Shown here one piece after another: positions 1 to 8,741 of a stretch of 64,000 bases of DNA (the first letter of the stretch is position 1; each line of letters opens with the position of its first letter). The notes under the pieces were generated by a model. That model had not been told where the DNA came from. It did no database searches and saw only the letters and a list, made by a program, of their open reading frames with translations. Source of the stretch: an uncultured Bacteroidia bacterium (GTDB lineage Bacteria > Bacteroidota > Bacteroidia > Bacteroidales > F082); NCBI GenBank assembly GCA_902800965.1, contig CADCGK010000001.1:264249-328248 (forward strand). The letters are read 5' to 3'. A program made the translations under genes and the position numbers.

Positions 1-2475
1 TATTAATGGATAATCGCGAATGAGCTCTTTCACGAATGCCGACGGGTGTTGTTCGGGTGTAACAATATAAACACGATTCTTTGTACGGGTAAGGGCAACA
101 TAAAATAATCGTCGCTCTTCAGCGTATTCAATGCTGTAATCATCCTTGACGACATATTTGAGCACTGGGTCTTCCTGAAGCTGGGATGGGAACCCATACA
201 ACTCATTTCGGGCATTAATTATGATGACATTGTCGTAACCAAGCCCCTTTGCCCGATGCACTGTCAAAAACTCGATCTTCACTTCAGGGAAGCGTTTCGA
301 TTGCACACTGCCATCTTTTTCATTGTAAAGGAAGTCGGCTGAACGACTGAGGTTGAACGCATCAAAACCATAGCGACCCAAGAGCAGTATGGATGACTTG
401 GGATTATCGGCGAGAATCTTTTCAATGGCAGTTTCGACGGTTTTCCCGATCAGGAAATATTTCCCGCCTTTGCCTTCATATTGTTTGCGATCAACCTCTT
501 CGGTATAGGTTTGGATAATGATTGGTTTCGCGATGTGCTTTGGCGAAACAAGTGCTTTTTTCACTTGGGAAGCATTCTGCTGAATGAAGCCACCGGCAAT
601 GTCAATTACCTCTTGAGCGTTTCGATAGGTGCGCGTTATCTTCAGCTCCTCACCATACCCCATGGATTGCTTGAACTTGGTGAAGAGTGTGATGTCTGAT
701 CCAGCGTATGCATAAATGGATTGCCAGTCGTCACCAACGGCGATGATCTTTGCGTCACACACTTTGCTGAGTTCAAGGGTCAAGTCAAAACGCTGCCGTG
801 AGATATCCTGATATTCATCTATAATGATGTATTTGAAATCGAGCTTCACACCTGAGTTTTGTTGCTCGCGAAGAATTCTGGCTGATTCGTTGATCATGTC
901 CTCGAAATCGACAGCGTGTTGTTGCTTCAGCTGCTTGGTGTATTCCAAGTAACATTGCTGACACACATCAAGAAACAGCCTGGTGCGCTCATTATTCGAC
1001 TTGCTTTCCCACTCGGAGAACTTTTCCGTATTGTAGCCGTTGGTCTTGAAGTTCTGGATGAAAGTGCAAATCAGTTTGACCAATTTCAGAATATACTTGT
1101 TTTCTTCGGTAGAAACAATCTTGTCGAAGACTTCTTTTGATGAACGGGGTTCTAGATTGAATCCATGTGCACGTAGTTCTTCTTCCAAATGGACCAACAA
1201 CGGACGACCATCATTATAAGAGGCAAAAGTGTAGATGAGATCAGTGCCATGTTTACGATGAAGCGAAACTTTGTCATTAATGGCAACTTTGTACTTTTCC
1301 AGTTGCTCGGCATTGTATCGGTTGTTGCGTCCATCCTGGGTAATGCCAAAATGTTCAATGTATGCAATGCGGTTGCCTTGAGTGATGGTGAAATCGGGAG
1401 TATAAGGCTTGTGGGCACGGATGATATTGTATTTATAAGGCTTTTCGTAGGCATAGTCGATATGGTTGAGGTAAAGGAAGTTGGCGATTTTAACCTCCTG
1501 TTCTGAACGTAGCGCTTCATGGGCAATAGAGATACGGTTACCAGTGCGCTTGTTGATAATTTCTTCCGTGTATTCGCTCATATTACCCTTAAGCGTGGTG
1601 AAGTCGGCCTTTGAGATGTAATTGAAGAATGCATTGAGATCGTTTCCTTCATAGGGGGCATCAAAGTAGCTGCCGAAAAAAAGAATAAGCTTGTCAACCA
1701 GTTCAGGTTGCTCAAGGATATTGCTCTTAAGGTAGTTGTTGACCACGTTGAAAAGGAAACCACCGTCGCGAATATTCTTTCCGGCTGGATTCTGCTTTCG
1801 AAGAATGGCGTATCCCGTGCTGTGGAAGGTGGTTATTGGACACTGGATCTTCATGGCCCTGTTAATCTTATCGCGAAGTTCACCTACAGCTTTATTAGTA
1901 AAGGAGATTAAAAGGATTTGTTGGGGATTGATATGCTTTTTTTCTACTAAATATCGGACTTTTGCAGTTATGGTAGTGGTTTTCCCTGCACCTGCGCCAG
2001 CTATTACTAAAGTATAGTCCTCATCCGATAATACTACTTTTCTTTGTTCTTCATCCAAACTGATCGCTGGATCGACAGACTTTAAAATATTGTCCAAATA
2101 TTCTTTCTCTGACAGCAAATGACTCTCAAGGAAAGCTTGATTGTGTTGGCGAATATATTCCGAGCCTTCAGTGAGATTGGATAGGTCAAGATAGTTTTGA
2201 AGGAAACACTCTATATCAGAAAAATCTATGCCATTGATTGAACAATAATAGTCGAGCGTTTTAGCCGTTTGTTGATTCGAAAAGAAACCGTCTAATTCGT
2301 TGTATTCATCCGTCAGGAGATGCTTGTAATCACTTCTGGCTAGAAACTTGTCATTCGAGAGTAGTTGGTTGTATGCTCTATTGAACTCCAACAGCTTTTC
2401 ACATTCCGCTGTTAGAGCAGCAGAACTCTTGGATACTTTACGCCTATTGGAGAATATGCGACTAAAAATGGACAT
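1..2475 (-). CDS. UvrD/Rep superfamily helicase, helicase IV (HelD)-like, 3' end outside window
   Basis: Open for 825 codons from the ATG at 2475 to the window edge with no stop, so the C-terminus is missing. Walker A (AGAGAGKT) lies near residues 158-166 and the Walker B/motif II DEYQD near 551-555, followed by GDDWQSIY and, near the cut end, HRAKGLGYDNV and YVALTRTK, all typical of superfamily 1A helicases. Between motif Ia and motif II is a long insert with PYTPDF (about 357-362) and IEHFGI (about 375-380), resembling the PD-(D/E)XK-like insert of E. coli helicase IV-type proteins. The first about 150 residues are a family-specific N-terminal region. Expected role: ATP-driven 3'-5' DNA unwinding in repair or recombination. 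AT-rich compared with nifJ. The family is clear; the exact orthologue is inferred. Confidence 0.85.
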   Translation of the reverse strand, partial: MSIFSRIFSNRRKVSKSSAALTAECEKLLEFNRAYNQLLSNDKFLARSDYKHLLTDEYNELDGFFSNQQTAKTLDYYCSINGIDFSDIECFLQNYLDLSNLTEGSEYIRQHNQAFLESHLLSEKEYLDNILKSVDPAISLDEEQRKVVLSDEDYTLVIAGAGAGKTTTITAKVRYLVEKKHINPQQILLISFTNKAVGELRDKINRAMKIQCPITTFHSTGYAILRKQNPAGKNIRDGGFLFNVVNNYLKSNILEQPELVDKLILFFGSYFDAPYEGNDLNAFFNYISKADFTTLKGNMSEYTEEIINKRTGNRISIAHEALRSEQEVKIANFLYLNHIDYAYEKPYKYNIIRAHKPYTPDFTITQGNRIAYIEHFGITQDGRNNRYNAEQLEKYKVAINDKVSLHRKHGTDLIYTFASYNDGRPLLVHLEEELRAHGFNLEPRSSKEVFDKIVSTEENKYILKLVKLICTFIQNFKTNGYNTEKFSEWESKSNNERTRLFLDVCQQCYLEYTKQLKQQHAVDFEDMINESARILREQQNSGVKLDFKYIIIDEYQDISRQRFDLTLELSKVCDAKIIAVGDDWQSIYAYAGSDITLFTKFKQSMGYGEELKITRTYRNAQEVIDIAGGFIQQNASQVKKALVSPKHIAKPIIIQTYTEEVDRKQYEGKGGKYFLIGKTVETAIEKILADNPKSSILLLGRYGFDAFNLSRSADFLYNEKDGSVQSKRFPEVKIEFLTVHRAKGLGYDNVIIINARNELYGFPSQLQEDPVLKYVVKDDYSIEYAEERRLFYVALTRTKNRVYIVTPEQHPSAFVKELIRDYPLI

Positions 2476-2559
2476 GAATATCTCGACCTACGGGTTCATT
2501 TGCGATGCAAAGATAATAAAATCCTAAGAGAAGTTTTTCGAACATGACAGGTTCTCTAA

Positions 2560-2825
2560 ACTTGTAGTAGCTTTTAAGCAGGACTCACTTCTCCGGGCTG
2601 GGCGCGTGGGCCAAGGCCCAAAACGGGAGCAGCGGCTGCCCAAAGGACGGGCTAAAAGGCATGAGCCTCAGGGTGGGGCGCGGAGCTTTAGCGGAGCGTT
2701 TGCCTTCGGCACGAAGGCACTCCCCACCTTGAGGGTCAGCCTTTTAGAACGGCCGTGCGGTGGGCCGATATTTTTGGCCTAGATCTTTTGGTACTTTTCC
2801 ATCATGGGAAAAGTACAAAAGAAAA
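2560..2825. repeat. GC-rich structured intergenic element with nested inverted repeats
   Basis: The spacer holds no credible ORF but strong dyad symmetry. CTAAAAGGC (2652-2660) and CCTCAGGGTGGGG (2666-2678) pair with CCCCACCTTGAGG (2722-2734, one G-T pair) and GCCTTTTAG (2739-2747), enclosing a perfect 8-bp hairpin TGCCTTCG/CGAAGGCA (2701-2719). Further right GTACTTTTCC (2791-2800) pairs with GGAAAAGTAC (2807-2816), extended by CTTTTG/CAAAAG. It is much GC-richer than the helicase gene beside it. It could be a dispersed repeat or MITE remnant, or an RNA; the sequence alone does not decide. Confidence 0.6.
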
Positions 2826-2829
2826 GAAC

Positions 2830-2857
2830 AAAAAAAGGCTGCCAACCGGCAGCCTTT
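2830..2857 (-). terminator. Intrinsic terminator of the Cys/His-rich lipoprotein gene
   Basis: Perfect 10-bp stem AAAGGCTGCC/GGCAGCCTTT with loop AACC. Read on the minus strand it is followed by a run of T, and it sits just after the stop of the lipoprotein gene ending at 2883. Confidence 0.8.
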
Positions 2858-2882
2858 CTAAGCTTTCAATAATCCCAAAAGA

Positions 2883-3452
2883 TTATTTAGCGTGTTGGCA
2901 CTGATGGCCTTCTTCACCTTCATGGTTGCAGTGATGCTCTTCGCCTTCGTGGCTGTCACACTTGCCTTGGCCCATGCCCATGGCAGCGATACGCTCGAGG
3001 ACGAGGTCCTTTTGCTCATCGTTGGTCATGCTGGCAATGTTGGCCCACTTTTCCATGACGGCGTCCATCTTGGCTTTCATCTCGGCGCATTTGGCTTCGC
3101 ATTCAGCCTTGACTTCCTCAGTCACTTCGGCAACCTTCTGTTCGCAAGCTTCTTTCACTTCACCGGCTTTCTCGCAGCATTCCTTACCTTCAGCCTTCAT
3201 TTCTTCCATCTTGGCGTCCATTTCAGCAAAGAGAGCGATGGCTTTGTTGTTCAGTTCAACTTTTGCAGCATCTTCCATGGTTTCCCACTTGGCATATTCA
3301 GCCTTCAGGCTGCAGAATGGGCAGTGATGTTCTTCAGCGACAGCAACTTCCTGCTGAGGTTCTTCTTTGGGCTGTTCCTGTTGTTTAGGAGCATTGTTGC
3401 AGGCCACCATGAAGAGGCAAGCAAGACCCATCATTAAGAATAATTTCTTCAT
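2883..3452 (-). CDS. Cys/His-rich, Glu/Lys-rich putative metal-binding lipoprotein
   Basis: 189 residues. The N-terminus is a lipoprotein signal (MKKLFLMMGLACLFMVAC, lipid Cys at 18), then a Gln/Glu-rich linker, an HHCPFC motif (about 42-47), a long charged helix with repeated Cys (ECCEKAGE, KEACEQKV, KAECEAKCAEMKAK) and a His/Cys-rich tail with HHCNH and HQCQH. No family recognised. The helix and soft-metal ligands suggest a periplasmic metal or redox-stress binder; that is inference. It is transcribed divergently from nifJ and has its own terminator. Overlapping plus-strand ORFs are codon shadows of its repetitive composition. Confidence 0.8.
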   Translation of the reverse strand: MKKLFLMMGLACLFMVACNNAPKQQEQPKEEPQQEVAVAEEHHCPFCSLKAEYAKWETMEDAAKVELNNKAIALFAEMDAKMEEMKAEGKECCEKAGEVKEACEQKVAEVTEEVKAECEAKCAEMKAKMDAVMEKWANIASMTNDEQKDLVLERIAAMGMGQGKCDSHEGEEHHCNHEGEEGHQCQHAK

Positions 3453-3559
3453 TTTTAGTAATTTAAATGTTGATTTGTAAGATTATTTGCGTTTTTGAGC
3501 CGGCAAAAATACAAAATAATTAAATAACGTGACGAAAATAATCACTTTATTTATTTTTC

Positions 3560-3590
3560 TTGTAATAGTGGTTTTAAATGTGTAATTTTG
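3560..3590 (+). promoter_or_regulatory. Promoter of nifJ (Bacteroidota sigma type)
   Basis: -7 box TAATTTTG at 3583-3590 with TTG at 3560-3562, 20 bases upstream, matching the Bacteroidota TTG-N19-20-TAnnTTTG pattern. The inferred mRNA leader is about 55 bases. Confidence 0.65.
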
Positions 3591-3650
3591 CACCCACTTT
3601 TAGAAAACGAAAAAAATCACATAATTCACAATCAAACAAAACACTAAAAA

Positions 3651-6600
3651 ATGGCAGAAAAGAAATTTTTGACATGCGATGGCAACCAGGCAGCTGCCCA
3701 TGTTGCTTACATGTTCAGTGAAGTGGCCGCCATTTATCCTATTACCCCGTCATCCCCGATGGCTGAGTATATCGATGAATGGGCCGCTAAAGGTCAGAAA
3801 AACATCTTTGGCGAGACCGTCAAAGTCGTTGAAATGCAATCCGAAGCTGGTGCTTCTGGCGCCGTGCACGGTTCGTTGCAGGCTGGTGCCTTGACCACCA
3901 CCTACACCGCCTCACAAGGCTTGTTGCTGATGATCCCCAACATGTACAAGATCGCCGGTGAGTTGCTCCCGGGTGTCTTCCATGTCTCCGCCCGTTCCCT
4001 GGCTGCCCAGGCCCTGTCCATCTTCGGTGACCATGCCGACGTGATGGCTTGCCGTCAGACCGGCTTCGCCATGCTGGCTACCAGCTCCGTCCAAGAAATC
4101 ATGGACCTGGCTCCTGTCGCCCACCTCGCCGCCATCGAAGGCCGCGTGCCGTTCGTGCACTTCTTCGACGGCTTCCGCACCTCCCACGAGATCCAAAAGG
4201 TCGAAGCTGCCGATATGGAAAAGCTCCGCAAACTCGTCAACTACAAGGCCTTGAAAGAGTACCGCGAACGCGCTCTGAATCCTGAGCACCCCGTAACCCG
4301 CGGTACCGCCCAGAACCCTGACATCTACTTCCAGACCAGAGAGTTGCAGAACAAATACTATGATGCCCTTCCCGACATCGTGGCCAAATACATGAAGCAG
4401 ATGAGCCGCATCACGGGTCGTCAATATGCTCCGTTCGTGTATTACGGTGCTCCCGATGCCACTGACGTCATCATCGCCATGGGTTCCGTCAACGACGTCA
4501 TCAAGACCGTCATCGACAAGGAAAACAAGGCCGGCAAGAAACTCGGTCTCGTCACCGTGCACCTCTATCGTCCCTTCAGCGTGAAGTACCTCATGGAGGC
4601 CCTGCCGAAGAGCCTGATGAAGCACGTGAAGCGCATCTGCGTGCTCGACCGCACCAAGGAACCCGGCGCCAACGGCGATCCGCTCTACCTCGATGTGGTG
4701 GAAGCCTTCAAGGACTGCCCCTTCAAGCCTATGATCATCGGTGGCCGTTATGGTCTGTCTTCCAAGGACACCACTCCTGCCCAGATCCTGGCCGTTTACA
4801 AGAACCTCGCTTCCGACAAACCGATGAACCAGTTTACCGTGGGTATCAAGGACGACGTCACCCGCCGTTCACTCAAGGTTGGCAAAGAAATCTCCATCCT
4901 GCCGAAGGGCACCTTCGAAGCCAAGTTCTACGGCCTCGGTGCTGACGGTACCGTGGGTGCCAACAAGAACTCCATCAAGATCATCGGCGACAACACCAAC
5001 AAATACAGCCAAGCTTACTTCGACTACGACTCCAAGAAGTCTGGCGGCTACACCTGCTCGCACCTGCGTTTCGGTGACCAGCCCATCCTGGCTCCTTACC
5101 TCGTCGGCACCCCCGACTTCGTGGCTGTCCACGTCCCGAGCTACCTGCGCAAGTACGACTGCCTCCGCGGCCTGAAGAAGAACGGTACGTTCCTCTACAA
5201 CTCACCTTGGAGCGTTGCTGAGACCAAGAAACATCTTCCTGACTACGTGAAGAAGTACCTGGCCCTCAACAACATCAACATGTACATCATCGACGCCACC
5301 AAGATCGCCGCTGAGATTGGTCTGGGCAACCGCACCAACACCATCCTCCAGAGCGCCTTCTTCAAGATCTCGGGCGTCATTCCTTATGACCTGGCTGTCG
5401 AACAGATGAAGAAGTTCATCGTGAAGAGCTATGGCAAGAAGGGTGAGGACATCGTCAACATGAACTACGCTGCTGTCGATCGCGGTGGCGAGATCACCAA
5501 AGTTGAGATTCCTGCTGAATGGGCTAAACTCGACTGCACTACCGACTTCGTGTTCGAGCACAACGATGCCGATCCCGAGTTCATCAACAAGGTGATGCGT
5601 CCGATGGTCGCCCAGTGCGGTAACGACCTGCCCGTGAGCGCCTTCAAGGACATCGTTGACGGCACCTTCCCGGCTGGTACCACCGCCTACGAAAAGCGTG
5701 GCGTTGCCACCGTCGTTCCTGAGTGGAACCCCACCAACTGTATCCAGTGCAACCAGTGCTCGCTGGTGTGCCCGCACGCTGCCATCCGTCCTGTCGTCAT
5801 GACCGACGCCGAGCTGAAGAAAGCTCCGAAGGGCATGAAGACCGCCGATATGAAGATGCCGAAGGAGATGGCTGGCATGCACTTCAGAATGCAAGTCTCC
5901 GTATTGGACTGCACCGGTTGCGGCAACTGCGCCGATGTCTGCCCCGCCAAGGAGAAAGCCCTGGTGATGAAACCGCTCGAGAGCCAACTCGACGAAGCCA
6001 AGAACTGGGAATACGGCCAGAAGAAGGTCACCTACAAGGACGAACTCATCGACAAGTACGCCAACGTGAAGAACAGCCAGTTCGCACAGCCGCTGTTCGA
6101 GTTCTCCGGTGCCTGCGCCGGCTGCGGCGAGACACCTTACATCAAGACCATCACCCAGCTGTTCGGTCAAAGCATGATGGTGGCTAACGCTACCGGTTGC
6201 TCCTCCATCTATGGCGGTTCCGCTCCTGCAACACCTTACTGCAAGAACTATCGTAGCGGTCGTGGTGTGGCATGGGCTAACTCCCTGTTCGAAGACAACG
6301 CCGAATACGGTCTCGGTATGGCTACGGGTGCTCGCAAGATCCGCGAAGGCCTCCGCAAGAAGGCTGAAGAGCTGATCAACACCACCGTGTTCGACTGGAT
6401 GAAGGAAGCCACGCAGAAGTGGTTGGACACCTACAACGACACGGTCGCCAACCGCAAGGCTACTGACGAATTCGTTGCCGCCCTCGAAAAGGCCATCCTC
6501 TCTATCGACGGTTGTATCGACTTCTTCGGCTCCAAGAAAGCCCAGGAGATTTACGGCAAGGAAGTGGCTGCTCAGAAACTCGAAGAGGCCAAGAAAGCCA

Positions 6601-7337
6601 AGAAAGCTGGTCGCGAGATCTGCATCTGCCACGGCTGCGAGCTCGAGAAGGAACTGTTGGACAACAAGGACTTCCTCGCCAAGAAGAGCCAGTGGATCTT
6701 CGGTGGTGATGGTTGGGCATACGACATCGGTTTCGGCGGTCTCGACCACGTGTTGGCCAGCGGCGAAGACGTCAACGTCCTCGTCCTCGACACCGAGGTG
6801 TACTCCAACACTGGTGGTCAGTCTTCAAAGGCTACCCCGGCTGGTGCTGTCGCCAAGTTTGCTGCCTCCGGTAAGAAGGTCCGCAAGAAAGACCTCGGCA
6901 TGATCGCCAAGAGCTACGGCTACGTCTATGTGGCTCAGGTCGCCATGGGCGCTTCGCAAGCCCAGTACTTCAAGGCCATCAAGGAAGCTGAGGCTTATCC
7001 GGGCCCGTCACTGATCATCTGCTACGCTCCGTGTATCAACCACGGCATCAAGATCGGCATGGGTCACTCACAGATGGAAGAGAAGCTCGCCGTCGACTGC
7101 GGTTACTGGCACCTCTGGCGCTTCAACCCCGCTGAGGAAGAAGAAGGCAAGAACGGTTTCCACTTGGATTCGAAGGAACCCAACTGGGCCGACTTCCAGA
7201 AGTTCATCATGGGTGAAGTCCGTTACAACTCACTGCTGAAGACCTTCCCAGAGGAAGCCAAGGAACTGTTCGCCAAGACCGAACAATTCGCTAAGCTCCG
7301 CTATGAAGGCTACAAGAAGCTGAGTGAAGGAAAATAA
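3651..7337 (+). CDS. nifJ: Pyruvate:ferredoxin (flavodoxin) oxidoreductase, single-chain
   Basis: 1228 residues, near the usual 1170-1200 of homodimeric PFOR. It oxidatively decarboxylates pyruvate to acetyl-CoA and CO2 and reduces ferredoxin or flavodoxin in the cytoplasm. The N-terminal pyrimidine-binding domain has YPITPSSPMAEY. A two-cluster ferredoxin insert has CIQCNQCSLVCP (about 697-707) and CTGCGNCADVCP (about 754-765). GACAGCGE (about 820) supplies ligands for the proximal cluster, and GDGWAYDIGFGG (about 1018) with the following NTGGQSSK is the TPP/Mg site. Very GC-rich, strongly biased codons suggest high expression. Single-gene unit with its own promoter and a downstream hairpin. 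Confidence 0.97.
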   Translation: MAEKKFLTCDGNQAAAHVAYMFSEVAAIYPITPSSPMAEYIDEWAAKGQKNIFGETVKVVEMQSEAGASGAVHGSLQAGALTTTYTASQGLLLMIPNMYKIAGELLPGVFHVSARSLAAQALSIFGDHADVMACRQTGFAMLATSSVQEIMDLAPVAHLAAIEGRVPFVHFFDGFRTSHEIQKVEAADMEKLRKLVNYKALKEYRERALNPEHPVTRGTAQNPDIYFQTRELQNKYYDALPDIVAKYMKQMSRITGRQYAPFVYYGAPDATDVIIAMGSVNDVIKTVIDKENKAGKKLGLVTVHLYRPFSVKYLMEALPKSLMKHVKRICVLDRTKEPGANGDPLYLDVVEAFKDCPFKPMIIGGRYGLSSKDTTPAQILAVYKNLASDKPMNQFTVGIKDDVTRRSLKVGKEISILPKGTFEAKFYGLGADGTVGANKNSIKIIGDNTNKYSQAYFDYDSKKSGGYTCSHLRFGDQPILAPYLVGTPDFVAVHVPSYLRKYDCLRGLKKNGTFLYNSPWSVAETKKHLPDYVKKYLALNNINMYIIDATKIAAEIGLGNRTNTILQSAFFKISGVIPYDLAVEQMKKFIVKSYGKKGEDIVNMNYAAVDRGGEITKVEIPAEWAKLDCTTDFVFEHNDADPEFINKVMRPMVAQCGNDLPVSAFKDIVDGTFPAGTTAYEKRGVATVVPEWNPTNCIQCNQCSLVCPHAAIRPVVMTDAELKKAPKGMKTADMKMPKEMAGMHFRMQVSVLDCTGCGNCADVCPAKEKALVMKPLESQLDEAKNWEYGQKKVTYKDELIDKYANVKNSQFAQPLFEFSGACAGCGETPYIKTITQLFGQSMMVANATGCSSIYGGSAPATPYCKNYRSGRGVAWANSLFEDNAEYGLGMATGARKIREGLRKKAEELINTTVFDWMKEATQKWLDTYNDTVANRKATDEFVAALEKAILSIDGCIDFFGSKKAQEIYGKEVAAQKLEEAKKAKKAGREICICHGCELEKELLDNKDFLAKKSQWIFGGDGWAYDIGFGGLDHVLASGEDVNVLVLDTEVYSNTGGQSSKATPAGAVAKFAASGKKVRKKDLGMIAKSYGYVYVAQVAMGASQAQYFKAIKEAEAYPGPSLIICYAPCINHGIKIGMGHSQMEEKLAVDCGYWHLWRFNPAEEEEGKNGFHLDSKEPNWADFQKFIMGEVRYNSLLKTFPEEAKELFAKTEQFAKLRYEGYKKLSEGK

Positions 7338-7363
7338 GATTTCCTGAATGGCTTTAATTATCT

Positions 7364-7393
7364 AGTTGGGCAGCTCATTAGGGCTGCCCAACT
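7364..7393 (+). terminator. Hairpin downstream of nifJ
   Basis: Perfect 11-bp arms AGTTGGGCAGC/GCTGCCCAACT with an 8-base loop, 27 bases after the nifJ stop. The following tract (actaaataaattt) is only moderately T-rich and contains the -7 box of the next gene. Confidence 0.7.
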
Positions 7394-7411
7394 ACTAAAT
7401 AAATTTGTTTT

Positions 7412-7822
7412 ATGAACGTCGATTTATTATTGTCTTCACCAGCATATCAACAATGGTGCATGATGCATCCAAATGCATCACGAGAAAAGGACTTGCAAAT
7501 TCAAAATCTAGTACAGAGTTCGGCTTTTAAGAACTGGTTGCAGCACAATCCAAAAGGAACCGTAGATGACTATTTACAAGCCATAAATACATATCGACAA
7601 ACTCCTGAATACCAACTTCGTGAATTGCAATCTCAAGTGTACTATTTAAATGAGGAAATTGATGAGTTGAATAATGAGATTTCTGAATTACAAGAAGAGA
7701 TTTATGCAAAAGATGAAGAAATACAGTCTTTAACCTCAACAAATACTGTTTTTATTACAACTTCTGCTATTCTATTATTGGTAGTTGTGGTTTTAGCTGT
7801 TATTCGAAGAAAAAGGCACTAA
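7412..7822 (+). CDS. Coiled-coil protein with C-terminal membrane anchor, unknown function
   Basis: 136 residues. The first about 70 residues are polar (NVDLLLSSPAYQQWCMMHPNA...), followed by a heptad-rich coiled coil (LRELQSQVYYLNEEIDELNNEISELQ-type, about 72-106) and one membrane span (FITTSAILLLVVVVLAVI) ending in RRKRH, so the N-terminal part should face the cytoplasm by the positive-inside rule. The N-terminal region vaguely resembles a small domain found at the ends of phage or structural proteins, but I do not recognise it. A -7 box TAAATTTG (7400-7407) ends 4 bases before the ATG, implying a leaderless message. AT-rich, unlike nifJ. Confidence 0.75.
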   Translation: MNVDLLLSSPAYQQWCMMHPNASREKDLQIQNLVQSSAFKNWLQHNPKGTVDDYLQAINTYRQTPEYQLRELQSQVYYLNEEIDELNNEISELQEEIYAKDEEIQSLTSTNTVFITTSAILLLVVVVLAVIRRKRH

Positions 7823-7938
7823 ATAAAGCAAAATCACAATAGGACTTGCGATGTAAATAATTTGTCGTTTTCTTATTTTTCTTTACCTTTGTGTTGCATT
7901 GGTGCGCCAAACTTATTAGTAGTTTTAATACAATAGAT

Positions 7939-8178
7939 ATGAAGGAGATTTCAATTAAATGTAACACAAAGGGTGAAGTAGAGATTGATTGTAATGCCAA
8001 AGCGGATGGAGTTAGTATTGCTTTAGTTGATGAAAAACATGTTCCTGTGGCAAAATATCATTTTGATTCTACCAAGATAGAAAATATTGAAAGAATAAGC
8101 TATACCGCCAATAACTACAAGGCTTATTTCGATATCACTCCAACCGTAATATTTGAGAATATTCCTTCTAAAGTATAA
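7939..8178 (+). CDS. Small hypothetical protein
   Basis: 79 residues. I chose the ATG at 7939 instead of the in-frame GTG at 7891, because the GTG lies on the -7 box TACCTTTG (7884-7891) and so would fall before the transcription start. The product begins MKEISIKCNTKGEVEIDCNA, is mostly beta-prone and has no signal or membrane segment. No family recognised. The next gene follows after 26 bases on the same strand and may be co-transcribed. Confidence 0.6.
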   Translation: MKEISIKCNTKGEVEIDCNAKADGVSIALVDEKHVPVAKYHFDSTKIENIERISYTANNYKAYFDITPTVIFENIPSKV

Positions 8179-8204
8179 CCATTGCACTTATCCTATTTTT
8201 ACCC

Positions 8205-8510
8205 GTGAATAATAAAGACATATTTGACCTAATCAACAACGGTTTCACAGCACGAAACACTTCCGATAGTTATAACCATTTGTGCAATTTCGTTGCTGCA
8301 ATGCGATGCGGGCAATATTATCCTATTTCAGACGAAGACATCCATCGCGGGGTAGAATGTGAAAAAGCTCAAGCCAAGGCAAAGACGAAGATACTTTTTA
8401 TGAGCTTTCCAGAAGACATGAAGAAAGCCATGGAAGCCACCATTGAGCTAAAGTACGCCCAATGTCTTCAAGCCTTTTTGGATTATAAGCACATTCATGA
8501 ACACCCATAA
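8205..8510 (+). CDS. Small hypothetical protein, GTG start
   Basis: 101 residues starting at GTG 8205; the first internal ATG would drop 32 residues. Mainly helical and charged, with no signal peptide. Sequence features: NHLCNFVAAMRCGQYYPIS and a C-terminal helix rich in K, A and E. Not recognised. It lies 26 bases after the preceding small gene and is followed by an intrinsic terminator at 8560-8586, which supports a two-gene unit. Confidence 0.55.
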   Translation: MNNKDIFDLINNGFTARNTSDSYNHLCNFVAAMRCGQYYPISDEDIHRGVECEKAQAKAKTKILFMSFPEDMKKAMEATIELKYAQCLQAFLDYKHIHEHP

Positions 8511-8559
8511 TAACCATAAAAATCACACATCCCCTCTTTGCTTTTGAAAAGAATAGAAA

Positions 8560-8586
8560 ACTGCAACATCCGTTGCAGTATTTTTT
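8560..8586 (+). terminator. Intrinsic terminator
   Basis: ACTGCAAC/GTTGCAGT, 8-bp perfect stem with a 4-base loop, then ATTTTTT. The arms resemble the ACTGCGACA palindromes inside the following nuclease gene. Confidence 0.75.
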
Positions 8587-8663
8587 CACAATACGTGGAG
8601 CAACAAAATTAGCTTTAATTGAAGGCACACTTTTTTAGGTGCGCTATTTTTTCACCATCACTG

Positions 8664-8694
8664 TTGTATATTTAAAAAATGTTATGTATTTTTG
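8664..8694 (+). promoter_or_regulatory. Promoter of the YhcG-type nuclease gene
   Basis: -7 box TATTTTTG at 8687-8694 and TTG at 8664-8666, 20 bases apart. The inferred leader is about 44 bases. Confidence 0.55.
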
Positions 8695-8741
8695 CTATCA
8701 TAAACACAACAAATACGTTTTAATTAAAAGCAAAATAGTCG

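Noticed and set aside
1152..1526. 124-residue minus-strand ORF inside the helicase region
   Set aside because: Out of frame with the helicase, which is continuously open from 2475 to 1 with all helicase motifs.
2892..3437. 181-residue plus-strand ORF opposite the Cys/His-rich lipoprotein
   Set aside because: Hydrophobic mirror of the Glu/Lys/His-rich gene; the minus-strand gene has a lipoprotein signal and a terminator.
5202..6749. 515-residue antisense ORF within nifJ
   Set aside because: A by-product of the strong codon bias of nifJ on the other strand; no start signal, promoter or family features. The same holds for the antisense ORF at 3912-4625.
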